Shown: positions 1 to 8,986 of the stretch, one piece after another
Position numbering within the stretch: position 1 is the stretch's first letter
Layout of the letters: each line of letters opens with the position of its first letter
Origin: an uncultured Bacteroidales bacterium
GTDB lineage: Bacteria; Bacteroidota; Bacteroidia; Bacteroidales; Muribaculaceae
Assembly: GCA_949285735.1 (NCBI GenBank)
Contig: CASEAQ010000001.1
Location: 55,096-119,095, forward strand
Length of the DNA stretch: 64,000 bases
Direction: 5' to 3'
Translations under genes and position numbers: made by a program
The notes under the pieces: model-generated
Told to the model about the DNA's origin: nothing
The model's database searches: none
What the model saw: the letters and a program-made list of their open reading frames with translations, nothing else

Positions 1-1011
1 ACCGTGCGCAACGGGAACAAGGCACCGAAGGTGGTGACCGTGGATGCCGACACCTATGTTGAGCATTTGCCCAGCATGAAGCCTATATTGGAGATAATGG
101 ACAAGGGGGAAGTCACAGAGTTTTCGCGCGACGTGACCTATTCCTACGCAGGGCTTAGTGAGACTCGCTATGCCACGGTGATGGCTCGTGCCATGTCGCG
201 CGGCGACGATGGCAAGGTGACGTTGTACACTGGCATACGCAAGGACAACACGAGCTTGATAAAAATACAGATAGATTTAGAGCAGGCAAAGAAGAAGGCG
301 GAGGAAGCCGACAGACTGAAGTCGCAGTTCCTCGACAACATGAGCCACGAGATACGCACTCCGCTGAATGCGATAGTGGGATTCTCGTCGCTGCTACAAG
401 ATGCGTCGCCCGATGAGAGAACGCAGTATGTGGAAATAATCAACAAGGGTGCAGAGCAGTTGCTGACGATTGTCGAGGATATTCTCGATATGTCGAGTAT
501 CGAAGCAGGAACGCTTGAGTTGTCCCCATCGACGTTCGACTTTGCGATAACATTCGACAGCATAGCCTGTAAAATGGAGCGGTTGATGACCACGCCAGAT
601 GTGAAGCTGATTGTTGACAACCCTTACAGGAGTTGCGTCATCACGTTCGACGAAAAACGCATAGGACAGATTGTGAAGATTTTCGTCACCAACGCCATCA
701 AGAACACCAGGAAGGGATATGTGAAAATGGGTTACCGATATGCCGAGGGAACAGGACTGACGATAACTGTCGAGGACACAGGAATAGGCATAAGCAAGGA
801 AAACTACGGGCATGTGTTCAAGCGTTTTGAAAAAATTGATAATTTTGCACAAGGTTCTGGGCTTGAACTGGCAATAGTGAAAGCATTTGCCGACCACACC
901 GGCAATGAGGTGGGATTTACCTCATGCGAGGGGCGGGGTTCGATATTTTACTTTGTGGTTCATTGCACGGCTTCGGTTGAAGAACGGGGTAGCGGCGTGA
1001 TGCCGTTGTAA
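1..1011 (+). CDS. Sensor histidine kinase, 5' end cut by the window
   Basis: The frame is open to the left edge, so only about 335 C-terminal residues are visible. Counting from the GTG at position 4, an H-box (HEIRTPLNAIVGF) with phospho-acceptor His near residue 115 follows a short helical linker. A HATPase domain follows with an N-box (NAIKNTRKG), a G1 box (EDTGIGIS) and a G2-like GSGLELAIVKA. It should autophosphorylate on His and pass phosphate to a response regulator that is not in view. The upstream part resembles a PAS-type sensor end. An ACT protein follows after 20 bases and is probably co-transcribed. Kinase class is certain; the signal is unknown. Confidence 0.9.
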   Translation, partial: TVRNGNKAPKVVTVDADTYVEHLPSMKPILEIMDKGEVTEFSRDVTYSYAGLSETRYATVMARAMSRGDDGKVTLYTGIRKDNTSLIKIQIDLEQAKKKAEEADRLKSQFLDNMSHEIRTPLNAIVGFSSLLQDASPDERTQYVEIINKGAEQLLTIVEDILDMSSIEAGTLELSPSTFDFAITFDSIACKMERLMTTPDVKLIVDNPYRSCVITFDEKRIGQIVKIFVTNAIKNTRKGYVKMGYRYAEGTGLTITVEDTGIGISKENYGHVFKRFEKIDNFAQGSGLELAIVKAFADHTGNEVGFTSCEGRGSIFYFVVHCTASVEERGSGVMPL

Positions 1012-1031
1012 CACATGAAAATAGAAAGGCT

Positions 1032-1466
1032 ATGGATATAGAAACGAAGCAGATAACGGTGAGGTTCGACGACGACCATCCGGGGTCGCTTGCCGGTGTG
1101 ACCGGCATGTTGTCGCGCCATGCGGTGAACATACTCGCAATGACTGCAAGCGGAAACCGCGAGAATGGTTGCGCGCATCTTGTAGTTGACCACATAGGGC
1201 TTGCTTATAACATATTGCATAATCGTGGGTACCAGGTTGTGCTCGAAGATGTGTTGTGCCTGTCGGTGATGAATGTGGCAGGAGCATTGCACAAGTCGTT
1301 GCAGTTGCTTGCCGAGCATGATATCAATATCGATTATATTTATGCGTTTGCGCAGGAAGCCACCGGAGGCGGCACGGCTGTAATCAAGTGTGATGAGGCA
1401 TCGCGTGCCAAGTCGGTTCTTGTTGCACATTTCAAGGGCTTGCATCGTCAGGAAGCCGATTCTTGA
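1032..1466 (+). CDS. Tandem ACT-domain protein
   Basis: The 144-residue protein is almost entirely two ACT-like units (about 6-70 and 75-138). The first opens with ITVRFDDDHPGSLAGVTGML, the usual beta-strand then loop then helix of ACT ligand-binding domains. No enzyme domain is attached, so it is a stand-alone sensor, probably of an amino acid. Bacteroidetes often carry such proteins next to acyl-CoA ligase or branched-chain amino-acid genes. Here the neighbour is a histidine kinase 20 bases upstream, which hints at co-expression but proves no partnership. The ATG at 1032 is the only start that gives a complete first strand. Confidence 0.8.
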   Translation: MDIETKQITVRFDDDHPGSLAGVTGMLSRHAVNILAMTASGNRENGCAHLVVDHIGLAYNILHNRGYQVVLEDVLCLSVMNVAGALHKSLQLLAEHDINIDYIYAFAQEATGGGTAVIKCDEASRAKSVLVAHFKGLHRQEADS

Positions 1467-1482
1467 TGCTGTCTGGCGAGGG

Positions 1483-2373
1483 TTAACGGCGGTTGAACGG
1501 GTGTGGCGATGCCATGCGCGGCATGACGGCTCTGCCAGGCTGCATTGGATTGGGGCTGGTGTAATCTTTCAACAACGAGTGCACTACCTGATATATCAGC
1601 CCGCCGAAGTCTATTCCTAATTTGTGCCCGTTGATGTCGATTTGCGGAATCACGATAGGCGTGGTAAACCACTTTTTGCTGAAAGGGTCGTAATATCGTT
1701 GCACACCCACCTCCATCGAGAATTTGTCGCTCATTTGCATGCCCATCGTTGCACCGTAGCTCGAACGTGCGATGTAGGGCATTGCCTGCATCGAGTGGTA
1801 GAAGCCGTTGTGGTGCTGGTAGTTGCCAAAAGCGTTGAGAGTGATGCGATCGCTCAGCTGGTAGGAGAGGTGCCCCGATACGCCATAGCTGTTGTATAAC
1901 TGGTTGTCGAGGTGGTATTTCGAACCGACAATGGAACCCGTTATGCTGAAACGTCCGAAATCTTGTGTCACCGATACGGCACCGGTTGCAATGTTGCCCA
2001 TTCCGGGGAAGGTGTTCATTGCGCTCGAGGCAAATATGCCGCCACCCTGCCACGTTGTGATGGCGCCGGCTGCATAGTTGCTGTTGAGGTTGAAATTGTG
2101 CGAAAAATTGTAATCGCTCGGGCGTGGCGCAAGTCCGAAGTATGTGCTGTGTTCCTTGACTTCAGCCGATGGAGGTGGCATGAGTGACGGAGCTACGGGT
2201 GTTGTCGTGATGGATGGTGTAGCCAGGGTGTAGGGCGGACGTGTGAAATCACCGTTATAGAGCTTTAATTGAGGGGCTTGCTGCAATGGCTGGCTGGAGA
2301 CCCCGAGCGGCGTCTCTTGTGCATTGGCAGTCATTGCTGCCAAGAGTAATAATATTTTGAGAAATCCCTTCAC
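1483..2373 (-). CDS. Secreted or outer-membrane protein of unknown function
   Basis: The 296-residue product begins with a clear signal peptide (MKGFLKILLLLAAMTANA then QETP). A Pro/Ser-rich segment runs to about residue 85, followed by alternating aromatic beta-strand segments (for example ITLNAFGNYQHHNGFYHS and FSMEVGVQRYYDPFSKKW). That pattern suits a small outer-membrane beta-barrel, but I do not recognise the family. It is convergent with the ACT gene (gap 16 bases), has no operon partner, and its upstream region to 2609 is shared with the divergent cca promoter. The C-terminus is Pro/Met/Arg-rich rather than the usual aromatic end of a barrel. Confidence 0.65.
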   Translation of the reverse strand: MKGFLKILLLLAAMTANAQETPLGVSSQPLQQAPQLKLYNGDFTRPPYTLATPSITTTPVAPSLMPPPSAEVKEHSTYFGLAPRPSDYNFSHNFNLNSNYAAGAITTWQGGGIFASSAMNTFPGMGNIATGAVSVTQDFGRFSITGSIVGSKYHLDNQLYNSYGVSGHLSYQLSDRITLNAFGNYQHHNGFYHSMQAMPYIARSSYGATMGMQMSDKFSMEVGVQRYYDPFSKKWFTTPIVIPQIDINGHKLGIDFGGLIYQVVHSLLKDYTSPNPMQPGRAVMPRMASPHPFNRR

Positions 2374-2476
2374 CGATACTCTATTTTTTGCAATTATAGT
2401 AATTATATTCGTATTTAGTCACTGTTTTAAGTCTGTTTAACTATGAAATTGTCGGGCAGGGGGTGTGCAGGTGAGA

Positions 2477-2508
2477 TTTGCAATTGCGCTTGCTTTATGT
2501 TAACTTTG
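2477..2508 (+). promoter_or_regulatory. Bacteroidetes-type promoter of cca
   Basis: TTTG at 2477-2480, a 20-base spacer and TAACTTTG at 2501-2508 fit the Bacteroidetes sigma-ABfr consensus. Transcription would start near 2515, about 95 bases before cca. The spacer shares a string (GATTTGCAATTGCGCT) with the duplicated promoter at 8.8-8.9 kb. Confidence 0.65.
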
Positions 2509-2609
2509 TCGGATAAAGGAAGGTAGAACTTCGGTCGCAAGGGACTGTTTAGGGGGCTTGCCATTGACTGAAGAAGATTATTAGATATGCTTGGATAAGG
2601 ATTAAAGAT

Positions 2610-4055
2610 ATGCAGGAATTGGATTATAATGGGGAAATGATATTAGAGCATCTGGAGCAACAACCTGCATTCAGGCTTGTGGGAGATGTGGCAGACGAGA
2701 TGGGCAGGGAGTGCTATGTGGTGGGCGGATATGTGCGGGATATATTTCTCGACCGCACGTCGAAAGATATTGATTTTGTGACCGTGGGGAGCGGCATAGA
2801 GGTTGCCGAGCAAGTCGCAAGGCGGCTTGGCAAGCATGCGACGATTGCCGTGTTCCGCAACTTTGGCACGGCACAAGTGAAGTGGCACGGGCTGGAATTG
2901 GAGTTTGTGGGCGCGCGCAAGGAGTCGTACACCCACGACAGCCGTAACCCGATAGTGGAAGACGGTACTCTCGATGACGACCAGCGCAGGAGGGATTTCA
3001 CTATAAATGCGATGGCAGCGTGTGTCAACCGCGACCGCTTTGGCGACCTGCTCGACCCTTTTGACGGAATCCAAGACCTGCGAGACAAGCTGATACGCAC
3101 GCCGCTCGACCCAGATATAACATTCTCGGACGACCCGTTGCGCATGATGCGCGCCGTGAGGTTTGCCACGCAGCTCGGTTTTGAGATTTTCCCCGAGACG
3201 TTTGCTGCGATTGAGCGCAACCGCGAGCGGATAGGGATAATATCGAAGGAGCGGATAACCGACGAGTTGATGAAGATAATGAAATCGGCAGTGCCGTCGC
3301 GCGGCTTTATGCTGCTCGACCGCTGCCGGTTGCTCGAAATCATTTTCCCCGAATTGGCGGCATTGAAAGGTGTGTCGCAGATGAACGGGCGCGGGCACAA
3401 GGATAATTTCCTGCACACGATGCAGGTGCTCGACAACGTGGCACAGCAGAGCGACAATGTGTGGCTCAGGTGGGCGGCGTTGCTGCACGATATTGCCAAG
3501 CCTGCCACAAAACGATATGACGACAAACTTGGGTGGACTTTCCACAACCACAATTTCATAGGCGAAAAAATGGTGCCGCGCATCTTCAAGCGGTTGCGGT
3601 TGCCGATGAACGAGAAAATGAAGTATGTGGCAAAGCTCGTTGGGCTGCACATGCGCCCCATAGCCCTGGTCGAGGAGGAGGTGACCGACTCGGCAGTGAG
3701 GCGAATGCTGTTCGAGGCTGGCGATGACATCGACGACTTGATGTTGCTGTGTGCAGCCGACATAACGTCGAAAAACAGGGAAAAAGTGCGCCGATACCGC
3801 GAGAACTACGACCTCGTGCGCCGCAAACTGGTAGAACTCGAAGAGAAAGACCGAATACGCAATTTCCAGCCTCCGGTGACTGGCGAGGAGATAATGCAGA
3901 CGTTTGACTTGCAACCGTGTGCCACTGTGGGGAAAATAAAAGAAGCGATAAAGAATGCCATTTTGGACGGCAAGTTGGCAAACGACCATGACGAAGCCCG
4001 CAATTACATGCTGGCTGTGGCTGCCGAAATGGGGTTGATACCTGTAAATGATTGA
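2610..4055 (+). CDS. cca: CCA tRNA nucleotidyltransferase / poly(A) polymerase family with HD domain
   Basis: The 481-residue protein shows the class II nucleotidyltransferase core: GGYVRD at 39-44 and the metal-binding DxD at 53-55 (KDIDFV), then RRRDFTINAMA near residue 130. The RNA-binding head domain follows. A C-terminal HD domain is visible in the segment AALLHDIAKP, with a later HNHNFIGEKM. The enzyme adds or repairs the 3' CCA end of tRNAs in the cytoplasm. Some Bacteroidetes members may act in poly(A) addition, but the complete DxD and HD motifs favour the tRNA role. A Nudix gene begins 3 bases after the stop, so the two form an operon from the promoter near 2500. Confidence 0.93.
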   Translation: MQELDYNGEMILEHLEQQPAFRLVGDVADEMGRECYVVGGYVRDIFLDRTSKDIDFVTVGSGIEVAEQVARRLGKHATIAVFRNFGTAQVKWHGLELEFVGARKESYTHDSRNPIVEDGTLDDDQRRRDFTINAMAACVNRDRFGDLLDPFDGIQDLRDKLIRTPLDPDITFSDDPLRMMRAVRFATQLGFEIFPETFAAIERNRERIGIISKERITDELMKIMKSAVPSRGFMLLDRCRLLEIIFPELAALKGVSQMNGRGHKDNFLHTMQVLDNVAQQSDNVWLRWAALLHDIAKPATKRYDDKLGWTFHNHNFIGEKMVPRIFKRLRLPMNEKMKYVAKLVGLHMRPIALVEEEVTDSAVRRMLFEAGDDIDDLMLLCAADITSKNREKVRRYRENYDLVRRKLVELEEKDRIRNFQPPVTGEEIMQTFDLQPCATVGKIKEAIKNAILDGKLANDHDEARNYMLAVAAEMGLIPVND

Positions 4056-4058
4056 AAC

Positions 4059-4628
4059 ATGATGAGTATGACAGGAGGAGAGAAACACCAGTGGAAAGTG
4101 CTTGAAAGCAAGTACTTGGTGAAGCGCAAGTGGCTGACGGCGCGATGTGACCGTGTTCAGCTTTCCAACGGAGTGGTGAATGATGAATATTATGTGCTCG
4201 AATATCCCGAATGGGTGAACACGATAGCCATTACACGTGAAGGGGAGTTTATCGTGATTAGGCAATACCGGCACGGGATAAGGGAAACTGGCTATGAGAT
4301 ATGCGCTGGAATATGCGAAGAGGGAGAGCAGCCCGAACTGGCAGCACGTCGCGAATTGCTTGAAGAAACCGGATATGCCGGCGGAGAGTGGAGCAAATTG
4401 CTTGAGATTGCGCCCAATGCCAGTTCGATGAATAATTATACGCATTGCTTTCTCGCCGTTGGAGTGGAGAAAATAGACGACAGCCACCTCGACCCGACCG
4501 AAGAACTTGACGTGTTCTTGCTTCAGAAGGAAGAAGTCTTTGATCTGTTGCAATCGGGGATGATAAAACAAGCCACTATGGTTGCTCCGTTGTGGAAATA
4601 CTTCTATGAGCAATCATGTGGTAAGTGA
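4059..4628 (+). CDS. Nudix hydrolase, ADP-ribose pyrophosphatase type
   Basis: The Nudix box spans residues 84-106 (starting GICEEGE and ending RELLEETGY), with the REx2EE core intact for Mg2+ binding. A proline-containing N-terminal beta domain (residues 10-80) and the IRQYRHG strand before the box fit the ADP-sugar pyrophosphatase branch. Members hydrolyse ADP-ribose or related nucleotide sugars to AMP plus sugar phosphate. Its ATG lies 3 bases after cca, indicating co-transcription. The exact substrate cannot be read from sequence. A strong stem-loop follows at 4701-4739. Confidence 0.88.
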   Translation: MMSMTGGEKHQWKVLESKYLVKRKWLTARCDRVQLSNGVVNDEYYVLEYPEWVNTIAITREGEFIVIRQYRHGIRETGYEICAGICEEGEQPELAARRELLEETGYAGGEWSKLLEIAPNASSMNNYTHCFLAVGVEKIDDSHLDPTEELDVFLLQKEEVFDLLQSGMIKQATMVAPLWKYFYEQSCGK

Positions 4629-4700
4629 TTGAAACTTAGGAACTGGTTGGGGCTATGCGAAAATACAAGCAATATAAGAGAATTTTCATTTTAATATATA

Positions 4701-4739
4701 CAGCAGTGGGGCTACTCGATAAGAGTAACCCCACTACTG
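4701..4739. terminator. Stem-loop between convergent genes
   Basis: A long hairpin (arms CAGCAGTGGGG-TACTC and GAGTA-CCCCACTACTG around a GATAA loop) lies between the Nudix gene and the convergent ABC permease gene. The flanking T-tracts are weak, so it may protect 3' ends as much as terminate. Confidence 0.6.
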
Positions 4740-4765
4740 TATGTGGATGGGTGTGTGAAGCGTGG

Positions 4766-6079
4766 CTATTTAATCCACGCACCGATATTTTTCCAAGAGA
4801 ATTTTTTGCCATATAGCAATATGCCCTTGCGGTAGATTTTGGCGGCAATTGCAGCGATGCCCAGTGCCGAGCCAAACAGAATGATGATGCTCAGAACAAT
4901 CTCCCACGGCGCGACATCATAGGGGAGTCTCACCATCATCACGATTGGCGACGTGAAAGGAATCATCGAGCACCACCATGCCAGACTGCCGTCGGGATTG
5001 TCGATGCAGGCAATGCCTGCCCACAGGGCAAGGACGAGGAACATCATCATCGGCGTTGTGGCTTGGCTTCCCTCATTGGGTTGGTCAACAGTAGAACCGG
5101 CGGCGGCAAACATCGAGCCGTAAAGCAGGTAGCCCCCGATGAAATACAGCACGAAGCACACGCCAGTTTGCAGGAAGTTGATTGATGAAAGCGATTGTGT
5201 GACAATGGCAATAATATCGTCAGAACCCGCGTCTAAAGCCGGGCCGGCGGCTTGAGCTGGAATCATTGCCTCGGGGTTGGCGATTGCCGTGCCAATGCCG
5301 AATATTGCCGAGATTATGCCAAGAAAAACACACCAGATGGCGATTTGGGCTATCCCGACAAATCCCACGCCGATAATTTTGCCAAGGAGCAACTCGATGG
5401 GGCGGCAGCAGCTTGTCATCACTTCGATGATGCGGTTGGTCTTCTCCTCGACTACGCTTGTGAGAATCATTGCGCCATACATCATTACAAACATATAGGT
5501 GAGGAAGGCGAGTATTAGCCCCAAGATGCTTGCCACCTCGGCATTGGACTGGGATTCCTCGCCGTCGTCGTTCCACTTTATGCAATTCAGGCTCACCGTG
5601 GCTTCGCTCTCGTTAATTATTTTGTTGAGTTGTGGAATGTTGTATGAGTCTATGCGAGCTTGCGTCAACGTGTCGTTGAGGCATTGGCTCAAATGCTCTT
5701 GCAGCCCAATTCTCACGGTGTTGCGTGAGAAGATGTCAACCTTCAGCGACTTGTCGATGTCGGCAGGTATAATCACGATTGCATACAGGTCGTCGCGACC
5801 GTCATACAAGCCCTTGATGTCGCCGGCGGCTTCGTCGGAGTAGTTTTGGAAGCGGAACTCGTCGTTGTCGGTGATTGCGCCGCCATAGCGGTTGCTCTCG
5901 TCAACGATTGCCACTGTCTTAATTTCGCTTTTGTTGAACTGTTCCATTATGAACGGCAGCCCAATGCAAGCCAAGCTGATGAGCGGGACGAGGATAGTCA
6001 TGACGATGAACGACTTCCTGCCAGCGATTGCCATGAACTCGTGGCGCGAGATTATCGATATTCGTTTGAATTTGTTCAT
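4766..6079 (-). CDS. ABC-2 type transporter permease, NatB-like
   Basis: The 437-residue membrane protein has one N-terminal transmembrane helix (about 20-42), a large extracytoplasmic domain (about 45-190) and five or six further helices after residue 195. This is the NatB/ABC-2 layout. The motif TSVVEEKTNRIIEVM between helices is typical of NatB-type permeases. It pairs with the ATPase encoded upstream, whose stop overlaps this start by 4 bases (ATGA), so translation is coupled. NatAB systems export Na+ in Bacillus; other members export drugs or lipids, so the substrate here is uncertain. Confidence 0.88.
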   Translation of the reverse strand: MNKFKRISIISRHEFMAIAGRKSFIVMTILVPLISLACIGLPFIMEQFNKSEIKTVAIVDESNRYGGAITDNDEFRFQNYSDEAAGDIKGLYDGRDDLYAIVIIPADIDKSLKVDIFSRNTVRIGLQEHLSQCLNDTLTQARIDSYNIPQLNKIINESEATVSLNCIKWNDDGEESQSNAEVASILGLILAFLTYMFVMMYGAMILTSVVEEKTNRIIEVMTSCCRPIELLLGKIIGVGFVGIAQIAIWCVFLGIISAIFGIGTAIANPEAMIPAQAAGPALDAGSDDIIAIVTQSLSSINFLQTGVCFVLYFIGGYLLYGSMFAAAGSTVDQPNEGSQATTPMMMFLVLALWAGIACIDNPDGSLAWWCSMIPFTSPIVMMVRLPYDVAPWEIVLSIIILFGSALGIAAIAAKIYRKGILLYGKKFSWKNIGAWIK

Positions 6080-7002
6080 TGCGTTGGTTGAGTTTGGGTT
6101 GAAACGGTTTCGATGAATATTTCGTTCATGCTTGGCAGCAATTCTTGGAATGCAGCCAACGTATAGCGGTCGTTGAGGTGGGCGATGGCATCGTGGAGCG
6201 ACGCGTCGGCATCGAGGCGAATGTTGGCAATGATGCCTCCGAGTGGTGAAGGCTCCACTTGTTCCACGTTGTAAAGTCCTTCGGCAGAGTCTATTTTCAT
6301 CGTGTTTGAAATCCCCACCTGGTAGAGCTTCTTGCTGAAGCGGCGGCGTATCTCGCTCACCTTGCCGTCGAGCACAACCTGCGAGTGGTTGATGAGGGCA
6401 ATCTCTTCACACACCTCTTCGACCGAGCCCATGTTGTGGGTCGAGAAAATAATGGTTGCTCCCTTGTCGTGCAGGTGCAGAATCTCTTTTTTCAGCAATT
6501 CGGTGTTGACTGGGTCGAATCCGGAAAAAGGTTCGTCGAAGATGAGCAACTGCGGTGAGTGGATAACTGTGTTGATGAATTGTACCTTTTGCGCCATTCC
6601 CTTCGAGAGGGTTTCGATTCTTTTGCCAGCCCACTCGGTGAGGTTGAACCGTTGCAGCCACTCGTCCATTGCGGCTTTGGCGTCGGTGCGGCTCATTCCG
6701 CGCAGTTGTGCGATGTAGAGGATATGGTCGGCGACCTTCATTTTCCTATACAGGCCGCGTTCTTCGGGCAAGTAGCCTATGTTGGCAATATCTTTTTCGT
6801 GCAATGGGTGTCCGTCAAACAAGACTTCGCCGCTGTCGGCACGAGTAATCATGTTCAATATTCTTATTAAGGAAGTTTTCCCTGCTCCGTTGGGGCCAAG
6901 CAGCCCGAATATGCAACCGCGTGGCACATTGACCGACACGTGGTTGAGTGCGAGGTGTCCGTCGTATTGCTTGACAACATCCTTGACTTCGATAAAATTC
7001 AT
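6076..7002 (-). CDS. ABC transporter ATP-binding protein, NatA-like
   Basis: The 308-residue ATPase has Walker A at 36-43 (GPNGAGKT), signature LSKGMAQKVQF, Walker B LLIFDEPFSGFD and the H-loop His in STHNMGSVEE. A C-terminal extension of about 90 residues after the nucleotide-binding fold is typical of DUF4162-carrying NatA/CcmA-like ATPases. It powers the permease encoded immediately downstream with a 4-base overlap. A -7 element (TAAGTTTG on the minus strand, 7034-7041) lies 32 bases before the ATG. The export substrate is unknown. Confidence 0.92.
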   Translation of the reverse strand: MNFIEVKDVVKQYDGHLALNHVSVNVPRGCIFGLLGPNGAGKTSLIRILNMITRADSGEVLFDGHPLHEKDIANIGYLPEERGLYRKMKVADHILYIAQLRGMSRTDAKAAMDEWLQRFNLTEWAGKRIETLSKGMAQKVQFINTVIHSPQLLIFDEPFSGFDPVNTELLKKEILHLHDKGATIIFSTHNMGSVEEVCEEIALINHSQVVLDGKVSEIRRRFSKKLYQVGISNTMKIDSAEGLYNVEQVEPSPLGGIIANIRLDADASLHDAIAHLNDRYTLAAFQELLPSMNEIFIETVSTQTQPTQ

Positions 7003-7033
7003 CTGGTTGATAACATTATGGTTAAAAACGTCG

Positions 7034-7041
7034 CAAACTTA
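7034..7041 (-). promoter_or_regulatory. -7 element for the natAB-like operon
   Basis: Read on the minus strand this is TAAGTTTG, matching the Bacteroidetes -7 consensus. A good -33 TTG at the standard distance is not obvious, so only the -7 box is claimed. Confidence 0.5.
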
Positions 7042-7127
7042 CTAAATTTTCTTTTAACAAACCAGCGTCTTGTTGGGATTTGTCGAAAATGTAACATGGT
7101 ATAATCGGGTCTTTATTGCAGCCAAAG

Positions 7128-7158
7128 TTGCATTTGAGCCGCGAGTGTGTTAACTTTG
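7128..7158 (+). promoter_or_regulatory. Promoter of the sulfatase gene
   Basis: TTG at 7128-7130, a 20-base spacer and TAACTTTG at 7151-7158 match the Bacteroidetes promoter. The start codon follows 28 bases after the -7 box. It lies back to back with the promoter of the ABC operon. Confidence 0.65.
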
Positions 7159-7186
7159 CTTTTGTAAAACTAAACATGATATAACT

Positions 7187-8764
7187 ATGCAATTAAGCAA
7201 AAATGTGTTGCTCGCTTCAGTGGGAGTGTTGCCGTTGGCGTTTTCGACCAGTTGCCAGCAGCAAGAAGAACAGACTCGTCCAAATATCGTGCTTTTCCTT
7301 GTCGATGACATGGGCTGGCAAGACACGTCGGTGCCATTTTATAACGACACGACGGCATTAAACCGCCGTTTCTCAACACCAAACATGGAGCGGCTGTCGC
7401 AAATGGGTGTGAAATTCACCGAGGCTTATGCTTGTGCAATATCTTCGCCTACGCGGTGCAGCTTGTTGTCGGGCATGAATGCCTCGCGCCACCGCGTCAC
7501 CAACTGGACGCTTGAGTATGACACCCAGACCGATGCCAAGAGCGATGTGCTTGAACTTCCCGACTGGAACTACAACGGAATACAGCCCGACACGGTGACT
7601 CTGCCGCACAACACAAAGAATGCAACACCCATAACGTCGCTGCCAAGGGTGTTGCACGACAATGGATATTATACGATACATTGCGGCAAGGCGCACTTCG
7701 GGGCGCGCACTACTCCTGGCGAGAATCCATTAACGATGGGATTCGACGTGAACATTGCAGGTGGTGCAAATGGCGCGCCAGGAAGCTACCTTGGCACTGA
7801 GAATTTCGGGGAGCGCGATCCAAGGTTTGCTGTTCATGGGCTTGAAAAATACCACGGGCAGGATATATTCCTCACCGAAGCATTGACTATCGAGGCTATC
7901 GAGGCGATGAAGAAGCCGATAGCCGCGGGGCAACCATTCTTCTTGTATATGGCGCATTATGCGGTGCATTCACCGTATATCGACGATGCTCGGTTTGTTG
8001 ACAAGTACCGCGGACGGTATGACGAGCAGCTCAAAGATACATTGAACGGCAGGGAGGCTTGTTATGCAGCCCTCGTGGAGGGTATGGACAAGAGCCTTGG
8101 CGACTTGCTCGACTTTCTGCAAGGACAGCCCGAAGTGGCAAAAAATACGATTATAATCTTTATGTCGGACAATGGAGGTCAGGCATTGGCGTGGTCGCGC
8201 CAGGGTGTCGGCAACCGCGACCAGAATGCGCCAGCACGGGCTGGCAAGGGGTCGGCATTCATGGGAGGCGTCAGGGAACCCATGATGGTGTATTGGCCAG
8301 GAGTGGCAGAGGGCGGAGGTGCCATCGACCACAGGGTGATGATAGAAGACTTTTACCCGACAATCCTCGACATGGCTGGCGTTTCACAATATGAGACGGT
8401 GCAGACTGTCGATGGTGTTAGCTTTGCCCCCGTGCTTCGAGGTGACAGCATAGCCGAGCATTCTATCGTGTGGCATTTCCCCAACCTGTGGGGAGAATCG
8501 CAAAATACCGAAGAAGGGTATGGCGCTTATTCGGCGATAATGTCGGGTGATTACCACCTTATCTACACTTGGGAAACAGGCCGCATGAGGTTGTATGATG
8601 TGAAAAACGACATTGGCGAGCAAAACGACATTGCAGCCAGCAATCCCGAGGTGGTGGCATCGCTTGCCAGGGAGTTGTCGGAATATTTGCGCCAGCGCGA
8701 TGCGCAGCGTCCGGTGTTGAAGAGCACGGGCAAGGTGTGTCCGTGGCCCGATGAGGTGCTTTAG
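7187..8764 (+). CDS. S1-family sulfatase, predicted lipoprotein
   Basis: The 525-residue protein has a lipoprotein-type signal (hydrophobic stretch, then FSTSC with Cys 23). A formylglycine-sulfatase fold follows. Metal ligands are the Asp pair in FLVDDMGW (40-41). The active-site segment SSPTR puts Ser 86 at the position converted to formylglycine, so this is a serine-type sulfatase that needs an anaerobic radical-SAM maturase encoded elsewhere. HCGKAHFG and IIIFMSDNGG supply further conserved residues. It would remove sulfate esters from host or dietary glycans in the cell envelope. The gene stands alone with its own promoter, not in a visible polysaccharide locus. The substrate is not predictable. 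Confidence 0.92.
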   Translation: MQLSKNVLLASVGVLPLAFSTSCQQQEEQTRPNIVLFLVDDMGWQDTSVPFYNDTTALNRRFSTPNMERLSQMGVKFTEAYACAISSPTRCSLLSGMNASRHRVTNWTLEYDTQTDAKSDVLELPDWNYNGIQPDTVTLPHNTKNATPITSLPRVLHDNGYYTIHCGKAHFGARTTPGENPLTMGFDVNIAGGANGAPGSYLGTENFGERDPRFAVHGLEKYHGQDIFLTEALTIEAIEAMKKPIAAGQPFFLYMAHYAVHSPYIDDARFVDKYRGRYDEQLKDTLNGREACYAALVEGMDKSLGDLLDFLQGQPEVAKNTIIIFMSDNGGQALAWSRQGVGNRDQNAPARAGKGSAFMGGVREPMMVYWPGVAEGGGAIDHRVMIEDFYPTILDMAGVSQYETVQTVDGVSFAPVLRGDSIAEHSIVWHFPNLWGESQNTEEGYGAYSAIMSGDYHLIYTWETGRMRLYDVKNDIGEQNDIAASNPEVVASLARELSEYLRQRDAQRPVLKSTGKVCPWPDEVL

Positions 8765-8810
8765 CCGCTTGTCGAATCGAATTGTCGGGGCTTGGCGATG
8801 GTTTTGCTGA

Positions 8811-8852
8811 GCAAAATCATGCAAGCATGATTTGCAATTGCGCTCGCCTTGC
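8811..8852 (+). repeat. Direct repeat copy 1 with palindrome and degenerate promoter
   Basis: A 42-base sequence recurs exactly at 8888-8929. It starts with a palindrome (AAATCATGC-AA-GCATGATTT) whose right arm runs into a -33 TTTG at 8831-8834. The matching -7 here is CACCTTTG (8854-8861) after 19 bases, so the TA of the box is lost and this copy is probably weak or dead. Confidence 0.7.
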
Positions 8853-8887
8853 GCACCTTTGGATAAGGGAGGCTGCGGCTCGGCAAA

Positions 8888-8939
8888 GCAAAATCATGCA
8901 AGCATGATTTGCAATTGCGCTCGCCTTGCACTACCTTTG
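8888..8939 (+). promoter_or_regulatory. Direct repeat copy 2: active-looking promoter with palindromic operator-like site
   Basis: The same 42 bases as at 8811 are followed by TACCTTTG (8932-8939), exactly 20 bases after TTTG at 8908-8911. This gives an intact Bacteroidetes promoter for the gene starting at 8987. The palindrome at about 8890-8910 overlaps the -33 element, a position expected for a repressor site. Confidence 0.65.
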
Positions 8940-8986
8940 CAGTGCCGTTGCTATGAGCAGCGGCACTAACATTTTAATATTGTTTG

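Noticed and set aside
2643-4613. A 656-codon open frame antisense to cca and the Nudix gene
   Set aside because: It lacks motifs and a signal. Strong G/C at third codon positions in this genome creates long antisense frames; the sense strand encodes two recognised enzymes.
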